NCBI GenBank assembly: GCA_016650415.1
Contig: JAENVU010000132.1
Location: 1-5,194, forward strand
Direction: 5' to 3'
DNA from: Acidimicrobiia bacterium
GTDB lineage: Bacteria > Actinomycetota > Acidimicrobiia > IMCC26256 > JAENVU01
DNA: 5,194 nt
Shown here: in pieces, positions 1 to 5,194 of the stretch
Layout: each line of letters begins with the position of its first letter
How positions within the stretch are numbered: the first letter of the stretch is position 1
Notes under the pieces: model-generated
Database searches by the model: none
Seen by the model: only the letters and a program-made list of their open reading frames with translations
Told to the model about the DNA's origin: nothing
Translations under genes and position numbers: made by a program

Positions 1-1028
1 CAGTATGGGGAGTCGACGTCGCCGAGTTCGACGTAGATGGTCTTGCGCTGGGTGTAGTGCTCGATGGCGGCAAGGCTGTTCTCCCGCCCGATCCCCGACT
101 GCTTCACCCCACCGAAGGGCATCTCGATCGGCGCCAGGTTGTAGGTATTGATCCACACGATTCCGGCCTCGAGCGCCGCGGCGACGCGATGGGCCCGGCC
201 CAGATCCCTGGTGAACACGCCGGCCGCGAGCCCATAGGTCGTGTCGTTGGCCCGGGCGATCACCTCGGCCTCGTCGTCGAACACCAGCACACTCATCACG
301 GGCCCGAAGATCTCGTCGCGCACGATGGTCATGTCGTCGGTGCAGCCCGTGAACACCGTCGGCTCGACGAAGCAGCCGCGCTCGAGCACTTCGCTGCCGG
401 TCGCGCGGCGTCCGCCGCACGCGACGGTCGCGCCGGCCGCGACGCCGGCCTCGATACTGGCGAGGACCTTGCCCATGTGGTCCATCGAGATCAGGGCGCC
501 GACGTCGGTCGCCGGATCGAGTGGATCGCCGATCGTGAGTTTCGCGGTCCGCGCAAGGAGCGCATCGACGAACCGATCGTGGATCGATCGATGGACGAAC
601 ACGCGCGTGCCGTTCGTGCACACCTCGCCCTGGGTGTAGAAGTTGCCGAGTAACGCACCGGACACCGCATTGTCGAGATCCGCATCGCCGAAGATCACGA
701 GCGGCGACTTCCCGCCGAGTTCCAGCGTGACCGCCTTGAGCGTCTCCGCCGCGGTCGCCATCACTGCCTTGCCCGTCGCGACCGATCCGGTCAGAGACAC
801 CTTCGCCACGTCCGGGTGCCGAGCCAGCGCGTCGCCGGTCCGGGCGTCGCCGTGCACCACGTTGAACACGCCGGGCGGGACGCCGGCTTCGAGGTAGATC
901 TCCGCCAGCTTCATCGCGGTCAGCGGCGTCAGCTCACTCGGCTTGAACACCATCGTGTTACCGCAGGCCAGCGCGGGTGCCGACTTCCAACACGCGATCT
1001 GGATGGGGTAGTTCCACGCGCCGATGCC

Positions 1029-1039
1029 CACACACACAC
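1029..1039 (-). repeat. (CA)5C dinucleotide tract at the second betB frame disruption (two extra bases)
   Basis: On the coding strand this is a GT microsatellite within the codons for R-E-P-V-G-V-C-V. Removing one GT unit gives REPVGVCVGIGAWNYP, the same length as the family motif (E. coli REPLGVVAGIGAWNYP, from memory). As written, the incoming frame gives the non-homologous V-W-A-S-A-R-G. A 2-base gain here plus the 1-base gain upstream totals 3, so the downstream frame equals the original one. Dinucleotide tracts are slippage-prone both in replication and in sequencing. Confidence 0.78.
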
Positions 1040-1137
1040 CCCGACGGGTTCGCGTCGGGTGTAGGCGAAGGAGCCGCCCAGGTCATACGACTCGCCGGCA
1101 ATGGTGGCAGCGGCACCGACGAAGTACTCGATGCACT

Positions 1138-1146
1138 CCGCCGCCC
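1138..1146 (-). other. First frame disruption in betB (one extra base)
   Basis: Minus-strand reading reaches TCG GGC GGC GGA GTG CAT, giving S-G-G-G-V-H and then an unrelated tail ending at the TGA at 1085-1083. Dropping one G from the GGCGG run gives S-G-A-E-C-I-E-Y-F, which matches the BetB family (E. coli BetB has T-G-A-D-V-L-E-Y-Y at this place, from memory). The exact extra base cannot be fixed because the run is G-rich; it lies in one of the short G runs. Confidence 0.8.
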
Positions 1147-1456
1147 GAGATGACGTCCTCGACCGAGGCCTCGGCGATCGGCTTGCCGGTATCGAGGACT
1201 TCGAGCCGGGCAAGTTCGTCGTTGCGCTCTCGGAGTAGCTGCGCAGCCCGCGCCATGATCCGACCGCGCTCCGCCCCCTTTCGGGCCGCCCATCCCGCCA
1301 GCGCGTCACGCGCCGCGGCGACCGCCCGATCAACGTCGGAATCATCGGAGTGCTCCACCGTGCCGAGGAGGTCGCCCGTGGCCGGATTCCGAGTCTCGAA
1401 CGATTCGCCCGACATCGCGGCGACCTCGACGCCACCGATGAACAGTCCGACGTCGG

Positions 1457-3115
1457 TCATGTTCCGGCTCCTGGATGGCGGTAGAAATCGATGGGCACGG
1501 GTGGCGGCGACGAGTTCCCGAGGATCGCATCGGCGGCCCGCTCGGCCAGCATCATGACCGGTGCATAGATGTTGCCGTTGGTGACGTAGGGCATCGCGCT
1601 GGCGTCGACCACCCGAAGCCCATCGACGCCGTGAACCCGGAACGTGTCCGGATGGAGGACCGAGTCGTCATCGGCACCGAGGCGGGCGGTACACGACGGA
1701 TGGAGCGCGGTCTCGGCGTCGCGCGCGACCCACTCGAGGATCTCGGAATCGGTCTCGATCGCGGGACCGGGTGAGAGTTCGCCGCCGTCGAACGGGGCGA
1801 ACGCGGGTTGCGCCAGGATCGAGCGCGCCGCGTGGATCGTCTCGACCCACTCGCGCCGGTCGGTGTCGGTCGAGAGGTAGTTGAAGCGCAGCGCCGGCTT
1901 GACGCGCGGGTCGCGCGACACGACCTTCACCGTGCCGCGAGCATCGGAATACATCGGACCGACATGCACCTGGTACCCGTGTTGGGTCGCGCCCTCGGGC
2001 ACGGTGCCGTCATAGCGGATGGCAATCGGCAGGAAATGGAACATCACGTTGGGATAGCCGACGTCGTCGTTCGATCGGATGAAGCCGCCGGCCTCGAAGT
2101 GGTTCGTCGCGCCCGGTCCGCGGCGCGCCAACCACTCCAACCCGATCAACGGTCGGCGCCACTTCCGGAGCATCGGCGCCATCGACACCGGTTGGGTACA
2201 CGCGTGCTGGATGTAGACCTCCAGGTGATCCTGGAGATGGGCACCGACGCCGGGAAGATCCGCGACGACCGGAATCCCCAACCCGCCGAGATCCGCGGCG
2301 TCGCCGACGCCGGACAGTTGCAGGAGTTGGGGCGAGTTGATCGCACCGCCGCACAGGATCACCTCCCCGGCCATGATCCGTTCGGTTCGGCCACCACGGC
2401 GCGCCACGTCCACCCCGACCGCACGCGTCCCCTCGAACACCACTCCCGTCGTCAAGGCTCGGGTCCGCACGTCGAGGTTCGGACGGTTCATCACCGGGTG
2501 GAGATAGGCGCGTGCGGCACTCAGGCGACGGCCGCGCCGGATGTTGCGATCGAAGCGGGCGAACCCTTCCTGGCGAAACCCGTTCACGTCGTCGGTCAGC
2601 GGGTACCCCGCCTGCTGCACCGCGGCAAAGAAGGCGTCGAACAAGGGATTGGTCGCCGGCCCGCGCTCCAACTCGAGCGGACCGTCGTCACCGCGGAAGT
2701 CGTCGGCGCCGGCGAGACAGGTCTCCATCCGCTTGAAGTACGGCAGGCAGTGGTCGTAGTCCCACTGCTCCATACCCGGATCGGAGGCCCACCGTTGGTA
2801 GTCGAGTGGGTTCCCGCGCTGGAAGATCATCCCGTTGATCGAACTGGACCCTCCGAGCACTTTGCCCCGTGCGTGATAGATCCGGCGGCCACCCATATGC
2901 GGTTCGGGTTCGGATTCGTACTTCCAGTCGTAGAACTTCGAACCGATCGGGAACGAGAAGGCCGCGGGCATGTGGATGAAGACGTCGAACTTGTAGTCCG
3001 GTCGACCGGCCTCGAGGACGAGGACCCGTCTCGACGGATCCGCACTCAGTCGGTTCGCCAGCACACAACCGGCCGAACCGCCGCCCACGACGATGAAGTC
3101 GTACCTGGATGCCAC
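1457..3115 (-). CDS. betA: Choline dehydrogenase (GMC-family FAD oxidoreductase)
   Basis: A 552-residue GMC flavoprotein, the usual length for BetA. It would oxidise choline to betaine aldehyde with FAD, passing electrons to the respiratory chain, probably at the cytoplasmic face of the membrane. The N-terminal Rossmann motif is VVGGGSAGCVLANRLS (residues 9-24), with the acidic ribose-binding residue in VLVLEAG (31-37). GMC signature 1 is GKVLGGSSSINGMIFQRG (84-101); signature 2 is GGAINSPQLLQLSGVGD (256-272). The C-terminal catalytic region has HPSCTARLG (His472), then LRVVDASAMP and NGNIYAPVMMLAERAADAI (513-531). His472 matches the GMC active-site base. The second active-site position, Asn in choline oxidase and E. 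coli BetA, appears to be Tyr517 here. The start is GTG (3115-3113), chosen because the FAD motif follows at once and a GGTGAGG-like ribosome site precedes it. The stop TGA overlaps the betB ATG. The betB partner supports a choline substrate; another primary-alcohol GMC dehydrogenase cannot be excluded. Confidence 0.85.
   Translation of the reverse strand: MASRYDFIVVGGGSAGCVLANRLSADPSRRVLVLEAGRPDYKFDVFIHMPAAFSFPIGSKFYDWKYESEPEPHMGGRRIYHARGKVLGGSSSINGMIFQRGNPLDYQRWASDPGMEQWDYDHCLPYFKRMETCLAGADDFRGDDGPLELERGPATNPLFDAFFAAVQQAGYPLTDDVNGFRQEGFARFDRNIRRGRRLSAARAYLHPVMNRPNLDVRTRALTTGVVFEGTRAVGVDVARRGGRTERIMAGEVILCGGAINSPQLLQLSGVGDAADLGGLGIPVVADLPGVGAHLQDHLEVYIQHACTQPVSMAPMLRKWRRPLIGLEWLARRGPGATNHFEAGGFIRSNDDVGYPNVMFHFLPIAIRYDGTVPEGATQHGYQVHVGPMYSDARGTVKVVSRDPRVKPALRFNYLSTDTDRREWVETIHAARSILAQPAFAPFDGGELSPGPAIETDSEILEWVARDAETALHPSCTARLGADDDSVLHPDTFRVHGVDGLRVVDASAMPYVTNGNIYAPVMMLAERAADAILGNSSPPPVPIDFYRHPGAGT
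1468..1472 (-). promoter_or_regulatory. Ribosome binding site of betB (AGGAG)
   Basis: CTCCT on the plus strand reads AGGAG on the coding strand, 7 nt before ATG 1460-1458. It lies inside the last codons of betA. It supports this start and suggests betB can recruit ribosomes itself as well as by coupling through the ATGA overlap. Confidence 0.75.
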
Positions 3116-3119
3116 GTCG

Positions 3120-3130
3120 GCCTCACCCCT
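3120..3130 (-). promoter_or_regulatory. Ribosome binding site supporting the GTG start of betA
   Basis: The minus strand reads AGGGGTGAGGC ahead of CGAC-GTG. The purine-rich GGTGAGG core lies about 5 nt before the GTG at 3115-3113. No ATG lies at a comparable distance, so this site decides the start. Confidence 0.6.
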
Positions 3131-3138
3131 CCCGGCGC

Positions 3139-3149
3139 AGGTTAAACCT
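3139..3149. promoter_or_regulatory. Short inverted repeat AGGTT-A-AACCT, possible operator
   Basis: A perfect 5-bp inverted repeat around a single A, 24-34 bp upstream of the betA GTG. A third half-site AGGTT lies at 3164-3168, and the two CAGGTT copies (3138-3143, 3163-3168) are 25 bp apart. The position suits a repressor site for betA, or the core of its promoter, since the minus strand reads TTTAAC here. It is short and could be chance; no regulator gene is visible in the window. Confidence 0.25.
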
Positions 3150-3241
3150 CTCGCGGAACTCTCAGGTTGCGCGCGTAGAACTCCCAGTCCACTCGGTCAC
3201 ACTTCAGGGGCGCGTCGCAGTCGGCGCGAATCCACAACATC

Positions 3242-3245
3242 GGAG
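3242..3245 (+). promoter_or_regulatory. Ribosome binding site of the lipoprotein gene (GGAG)
   Basis: GGAG lies 6 nt before ATG 3252. It fixes the start there rather than at the in-frame upstream ATG at 3093, which would overlap betA and put 53 residues in front of the lipoprotein signal. Confidence 0.7.
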
Positions 3246-3251
3246 CACGAC

Positions 3252-3974
3252 ATGTCGACACTCACTCCACGCCCGATTCGAGGCCTCGCCATCGCGTTCG
3301 CCCTGACCATCGGCATCGCCGCCTGTGGCAGTTCCGGCGGCACCAAGGCCTCCGGCGTGGCGTCGCTCTCGAAGTCGGACAACAGCAAGTCTTCGAGTTC
3401 GGGCCAGGCCAAGACCGCGGATCCCGCCGCGTTCCGGAAGCAGTTGCTCGCCTACGCACAGTGCATGCGCGACAACGGAGTCGACTTCCCCGACCCGCAG
3501 TTCGACGCCAACGGACAACCGCAGTTCAACCGCGACCAAGGCCGCAACTTCGGCGATCTCCGCAACAGCCCGGCCTTCGACAAGGCCCGCACGGCGTGCG
3601 AATCCAAGCAGCCCGACTTCGCCGGCCAGTTCCAGCGGACCCCGGCCGAGCAGGCCGCGCTGCGCAAGAACCTGCTCAAGTTCGCGAAGTGCATGCGCGG
3701 GAAGGGCCTCGACTACCCCGACCCGACCTTCGACGCGAACGGGCGACCGCAGTTCAATCGCGATGGTGCACCCGGGAACGCCCAGGGCCAGAACCGTGAC
3801 GATCCGACGGCGCAGGCCGCCCGGCAAGCCTGTCAGCAGGAGGTCGGCGGCAACGTCGGTGGCCGAGGGTTCGGCGGCGGCCTCGGCGGCCGCGGTCCGG
3901 GCGGAGGTACCCCTCCCGGTGGTGCGCCGGGAGGCACATCGTCGGGAAGCCAGTCGAACGCCGCCACCAACTGA
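3252..3974 (+). CDS. Lipoprotein with two tandem Cys-Met-Arg/Pro-Asp-Pro repeats and a Gly-rich tail
   Basis: A predicted 240-residue exported lipoprotein of unknown function. The N-terminus has basic residues (Arg7, Arg10), a hydrophobic stretch GLAIAFALTIGIAA (11-24) and lipobox I-A-A-C with Cys25 as the lipidation site, so it should be anchored on the outer face of the cytoplasmic membrane. A Ser/Lys/Gly-rich linker (26-55) leads to two homologous repeats, residues 61-116 and 138-194. Each has a basic-hydrophobic helix ending in C-M-R, then G-[VL]-D-[FY]-P-D-P, F-D-A-N-G-x-P-Q-F-N-R-D, and an Ala-rich helix ending in a second Cys (C71/C116 and C147/C194; spacings 45 and 47). The two Cys per repeat could form a disulfide outside the cell. 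The tail (199-229) is Gly/Pro-rich and low in complexity. From general knowledge, proteins with one such CMR...FPDP unit are common hypothetical proteins in actinobacteria, often beside peptidoglycan-binding adaptor and ABC genes. The stop shares one base with the next ATG (TGATG), implying joint translation with the adaptor. A partner or substrate-binding role is inference. Confidence 0.8.
   Translation: MSTLTPRPIRGLAIAFALTIGIAACGSSGGTKASGVASLSKSDNSKSSSSGQAKTADPAAFRKQLLAYAQCMRDNGVDFPDPQFDANGQPQFNRDQGRNFGDLRNSPAFDKARTACESKQPDFAGQFQRTPAEQAALRKNLLKFAKCMRGKGLDYPDPTFDANGRPQFNRDGAPGNAQGQNRDDPTAQAARQACQQEVGGNVGGRGFGGGLGGRGPGGGTPPGGAPGGTSSGSQSNAATN
3432..3599 (+). repeat. Lipoprotein internal repeat, copy 1
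   Basis: Codes residues 61-116 (FRKQLLAYAQCMRDNG through KARTAC). Its core 3489-3536 matches 3717-3764 of copy 2 at 40 of 48 bases by my count, with the offset of exactly 76 codons. Most differences outside one codon are synonymous or conservative. Confidence 0.8.
3663..3833 (+). repeat. Lipoprotein internal repeat, copy 2
   Basis: Codes residues 138-194 (LRKNLLKFAKCMRGKG through AARQAC). It keeps the C-M-R, P-D-P, F-D-A-N-G and P-Q-F-N-R-D blocks of copy 1, while the segment before the last Cys is diverged (GAPGNAQGQNRDD). The pattern indicates an old duplication with selection on the shared motifs. Confidence 0.8.
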
Positions 3975-5128
3975 TGCAACCCCGACGACTCATTGCCATC
4001 GGCGCCGCCGTCGTGATCGTCGGTGCCGGCGTCACGATCGGTGTGTTGAACCGGTCCGACGCAACCACCACCACCAAGCCCGCGCGGCAATCGACGACCC
4101 TCCAACCGGTTGAACAACGGACCCTCGAAACCACACAGGACGTCAGCGGCACCGTGGGCTTCAGTGCCGCGACGACCATTCGCATCGGCAGTGGCGGATC
4201 GTCGACCGGAACCGCTTCGGCGAGCGCGAGCGGTGGGGCCGGCGCCGGCGCCGGCGCGGCCAGTTCGTCGAGTTCCGCGAGTTCCTCGGGAACGATCACC
4301 GCGCTCCCGGCGGTCGGATCGGTCATCGACGTCGGCGGTTCGCTCGCCGAGGTGGACGGGTCGCCGAGCGTCTTCCTGATGGTCGGCACCCGGCCGATGT
4401 GGCGGACGCTCACCACCGGCATCTCCGACGGTCCCGACGTGCTCCAACTCGAGCAAACGCTGGCCGTCCTCGGCTACGGAGCCGACTTCACGACCGACTC
4501 GACCTTCACCTCCGGGACCGCATCCGCGATCCGCGCGTTCCAGGAGGCGAAGGGCGTGACCGTCACCGGGAGCTTCACCCCGAGTGAGATCGTCTTCGCC
4601 CCCGGTCCCATCCGCGTCGCATCCCTCCTGGCGACCGTCGGCGGATCCGCGTCCGGTGACCTCCTGACCGCAACCGGGAACGCGCCCGTCATCCACGTGG
4701 ACCTCGACGCGTCGCTCGTGGCCTCCGCCAACGCGGGCGACACGGTCAAGGTGGAACTCCCGGACGGCACGACCGTCGACGGCATCATCTATGGCGTCGG
4801 TGCCGCGACCAGTACGACGAGCAGCGCCCAGGGCAACCAGCAGGGCAGCACGACGACGACGGTCTCGGTCGACATCGTCGTCACCGGTACGGACATCGCG
4901 AAATACGACGGCGCGTCGGTCGTGGTCCACCTCGTCACCGCGAAAGCCGCGAACGCGCTGTCGGTACCGGTCAAGAGTCTCGTCGCACTCGCGGAGGGTG
5001 GCTTCGCGGTCGAACGCGTGCGCGGCGGTCAGCACCAGTTGGTGAAGGTCACCCCCGGCACGTTCGCCGGGGGCTTCGTCGAGGTGTCCGGCGACGTGAA
5101 GGTCGGCGACCGCGTCGTCACCCCGTGA
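3974..5128 (+). CDS. Membrane-anchored periplasmic adaptor-like protein with peptidoglycan-binding domain
   Basis: A 384-residue protein resembling the actinobacterial peptidoglycan-binding relatives of the HlyD/MacA adaptor family. Residues 1-5 are basic, 6-25 form a single hydrophobic anchor, and 28-42 are a Thr-rich linker. QTL-like beta segments (VEQRTLETTQDVSGTVGF, 46-63) precede a low-complexity Ser/Gly/Ala insert (72-108). The second half of a lipoyl-like domain follows: GTITALPAVGSVIDVGGSL, AEVDGSPSVFLM (106-136). A PG_binding_1-type domain occupies about 152-207 (DVLQLEQTLAVLGYG; FTSGTASAIRAFQEAKGV; TGSFTPSEIVF). Then come adaptor beta-barrel and membrane-proximal segments: VIHVDLDA, GDTVKVELPDGTTVDGIIYGVG, a Thr/Gln/Ser linker (279-296), and ALSVPVKSLVALAEGGFAV to VEVSGDVKVGDRVVTP. 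It would sit outside the membrane, touching cell wall and the ABC permease. There is no good ribosome site; the ATG shares one base with the upstream stop, and the downstream ATPase starts within its own stop, so all three genes look translationally coupled. Substrate is unknown. Confidence 0.86.
   Translation: MQPRRLIAIGAAVVIVGAGVTIGVLNRSDATTTTKPARQSTTLQPVEQRTLETTQDVSGTVGFSAATTIRIGSGGSSTGTASASASGGAGAGAGAASSSSSASSSGTITALPAVGSVIDVGGSLAEVDGSPSVFLMVGTRPMWRTLTTGISDGPDVLQLEQTLAVLGYGADFTTDSTFTSGTASAIRAFQEAKGVTVTGSFTPSEIVFAPGPIRVASLLATVGGSASGDLLTATGNAPVIHVDLDASLVASANAGDTVKVELPDGTTVDGIIYGVGAATSTTSSAQGNQQGSTTTTVSVDIVVTGTDIAKYDGASVVVHLVTAKAANALSVPVKSLVALAEGGFAVERVRGGQHQLVKVTPGTFAGGFVEVSGDVKVGDRVVTP
4238..4255 (+). 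repeat. Three tandem GCCGGC hexamers coding Ala-Gly repeats
   Basis: Three perfect copies of a self-complementary hexamer code Ala-Gly-Ala-Gly-Ala-Gly (residues 89-94) within the Ser/Gly/Ala insert of the adaptor. Gain or loss of units would stay in frame and change the linker length only. Confidence 0.7.
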
Positions 5129-5194
5129 GCGTCGTCGACTTGGTCCAGGTGACCAAGACCTACGACACCGAACCTCCGGTCCACGCGCTGCTCG
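5125..5194 (+). CDS. ABC-transporter ATP-binding protein, MacB/LolD type, N-terminal fragment
   Basis: Only the first 23 codons are visible; the gene runs off the window. From GTG 5125 it reads MSVVDLVQVTKTYDTEPPVHALL. This matches the opening of LolD/MacB-type ABC ATPases: a beta strand, then V-T-K-T-Y, then V-H-A-L before the strand that precedes Walker A. The Walker motifs themselves lie outside the window. The GTG overlaps the adaptor stop by 4 nt (GTGA), and no separate ribosome site is seen, pointing to coupled translation. It would power the exporter served by the adaptor, with a FtsX/MacB-like permease expected fused or just downstream. The family call rests on short sequence plus context. 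Confidence 0.75.
   Translation, partial: MSVVDLVQVTKTYDTEPPVHALL

Larger units (their letters stand above)
1..1460 (-). pseudogene. betB: Betaine-aldehyde dehydrogenase (BetB-type ALDH), reading frame interrupted by two compensating indels
   Basis: This NAD(P)-dependent aldehyde dehydrogenase would oxidise betaine aldehyde to glycine betaine in the cytoplasm, the second step after choline dehydrogenase. It starts at ATG 1460-1458, with a clear AGGAG ribosome site 7 nt upstream, and overlaps the betA stop by 4 bp. The first ~106 codons read well (FIGGVEV, TRNPATGD, LDTGKPI). The frame then slips by one near 1138-1146 and meets a TGA at 1085-1083, but the neighbouring frame carries on with ECIEYFVGAAATIAGE and YTRREPVG. 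From about 1029 the original frame resumes: AWNYPIQIACWKSAP, KPSELTPLTAMKLAE, LTGSVATGK, catalytic Glu in LELGGKSP (722-720), catalytic Cys in EVCTNGTRV (620-618), VRDEIFGPVMS and a terminal VELGDVDSPY. Corrected for 3 extra bases, about 485 residues are present, near the usual ~490, and the last partial codon is TG_, compatible with a stop just outside the window. As written it encodes only a 125-residue fragment. All core residues are preserved, so sequencing error or a very recent mutation is likelier than old decay. Another substrate-specific ALDH is possible, but the betA partner favours BetB. Confidence 0.86.
3116..3251. promoter_or_regulatory. Divergent intergenic region between betA and the lipoprotein operon
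   Basis: These 136 bp separate the GTG of betA (minus) from the ATG of the lipoprotein gene (plus), so promoters for both units should lie here. I see no convincing -35/-10 pair for either direction: TAGAAC at 3176-3181 is the best -10-like hexamer for the plus strand but lacks a well-spaced -35. AGGTT/AACCT pentamers occur three times in its left half. No coding potential is evident. Confidence 0.55.

Noticed and set aside
57..653. Plus-strand open frame opposite betB
   Set aside because: Antisense shadow of a conserved aldehyde dehydrogenase segment containing the catalytic Cys; composition is typical of high-GC antisense frames.
1029..1146. Programmed ribosomal frameshifting as the explanation for the betB frame changes
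   Set aside because: Two separate events would be required, neither site shows a convincing slippery heptamer with a downstream structure, and BetB genes are not known to me to use this.
1808..3145. Long plus-strand open frame (445 codons) opposite betA
   Set aside because: It mirrors the high-GC codon structure of betA, its product is rich in His/Arg/Asp with no recognisable domain, and betA on the other strand has full GMC motifs.
3155..3181. Possible ECF-sigma promoter: GGAACT at 3155-3160 with a -10 near 3174
   Set aside because: No GTC or CGTT -10 element at the usual 16-17 bp spacing; the hexamer alone is not enough.
3093..3251. 53-residue N-terminal extension of the lipoprotein from an upstream ATG
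   Set aside because: It would overlap the betA start, lacks a ribosome site, and would bury the signal peptide and lipobox; ATG 3252 has GGAG at good spacing.
3886..3935. GC-rich palindromic stretch in the lipoprotein Gly-rich tail as a terminator
   Set aside because: It lies inside the coding sequence, follows Gly/Pro codon use, has no T-run, and the operon continues without a gap.
3833..5035. Long minus-strand open frame (400 codons) opposite the adaptor and lipoprotein tail
   Set aside because: Arg/Asp/Gly-rich shadow translation with no motif; the plus-strand frame encodes recognisable adaptor and peptidoglycan-binding segments.

Overview
The window is GC-rich with strong G/C bias at third codon positions. 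Its gene families and actinobacterial-style exporter adaptor point to an actinomycete-like high-GC Gram-positive. The secreted lipoprotein with two Cys-Met-Arg / Pro-Asp-Pro repeats would fit Acidimicrobiia or a related class, but that placement is inference.

Two divergent transcription units leave a 136-bp gap (3116-3251). The left unit runs on the minus strand. It starts with a GMC-family flavoprotein, best read as choline dehydrogenase BetA (3115 to 1457). A betaine-aldehyde dehydrogenase (BetB-type) reading frame follows, overlapping it by 4 bp (1460 to the window edge). Together these would oxidise choline to betaine aldehyde and then to glycine betaine, an osmoprotectant or a catabolic intermediate. 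In the sequence as given, betB is interrupted by two small insertions: one extra base near 1138-1146, and an apparent 2-base expansion of a (CA)5 tract at 1029-1039. The frame is lost for about 100 bp and then restored. Everything else in betB is well conserved, so this is either a sequencing/assembly artefact or a very recent lesion.

The right unit runs on the plus strand and is an envelope transport operon: a lipoprotein with two tandem Cys-containing repeats and a Gly-rich tail (3252-3974); a membrane-anchored periplasmic-adaptor-like protein with an embedded peptidoglycan-binding domain (3974-5128); and the first 70 bp of an ABC-transporter ATPase of the MacB/LolD type (from 5125, running off the window). 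The genes overlap by 1 and 4 nt, so they are very probably co-translated. By analogy with MacA-MacB systems, the adaptor and ATPase, with a permease expected further downstream, would form a cell-envelope exporter or mechanotransmission complex; the lipoprotein is the least understood part.

No tRNA, rRNA, CRISPR array, insertion sequence or convincing factor-independent terminator was seen. The candidate for something poorly described is the lipoprotein and its coupling to the peptidoglycan-binding adaptor and ABC ATPase. The choline genes are ordinary apart from the frame lesions and one active-site substitution.
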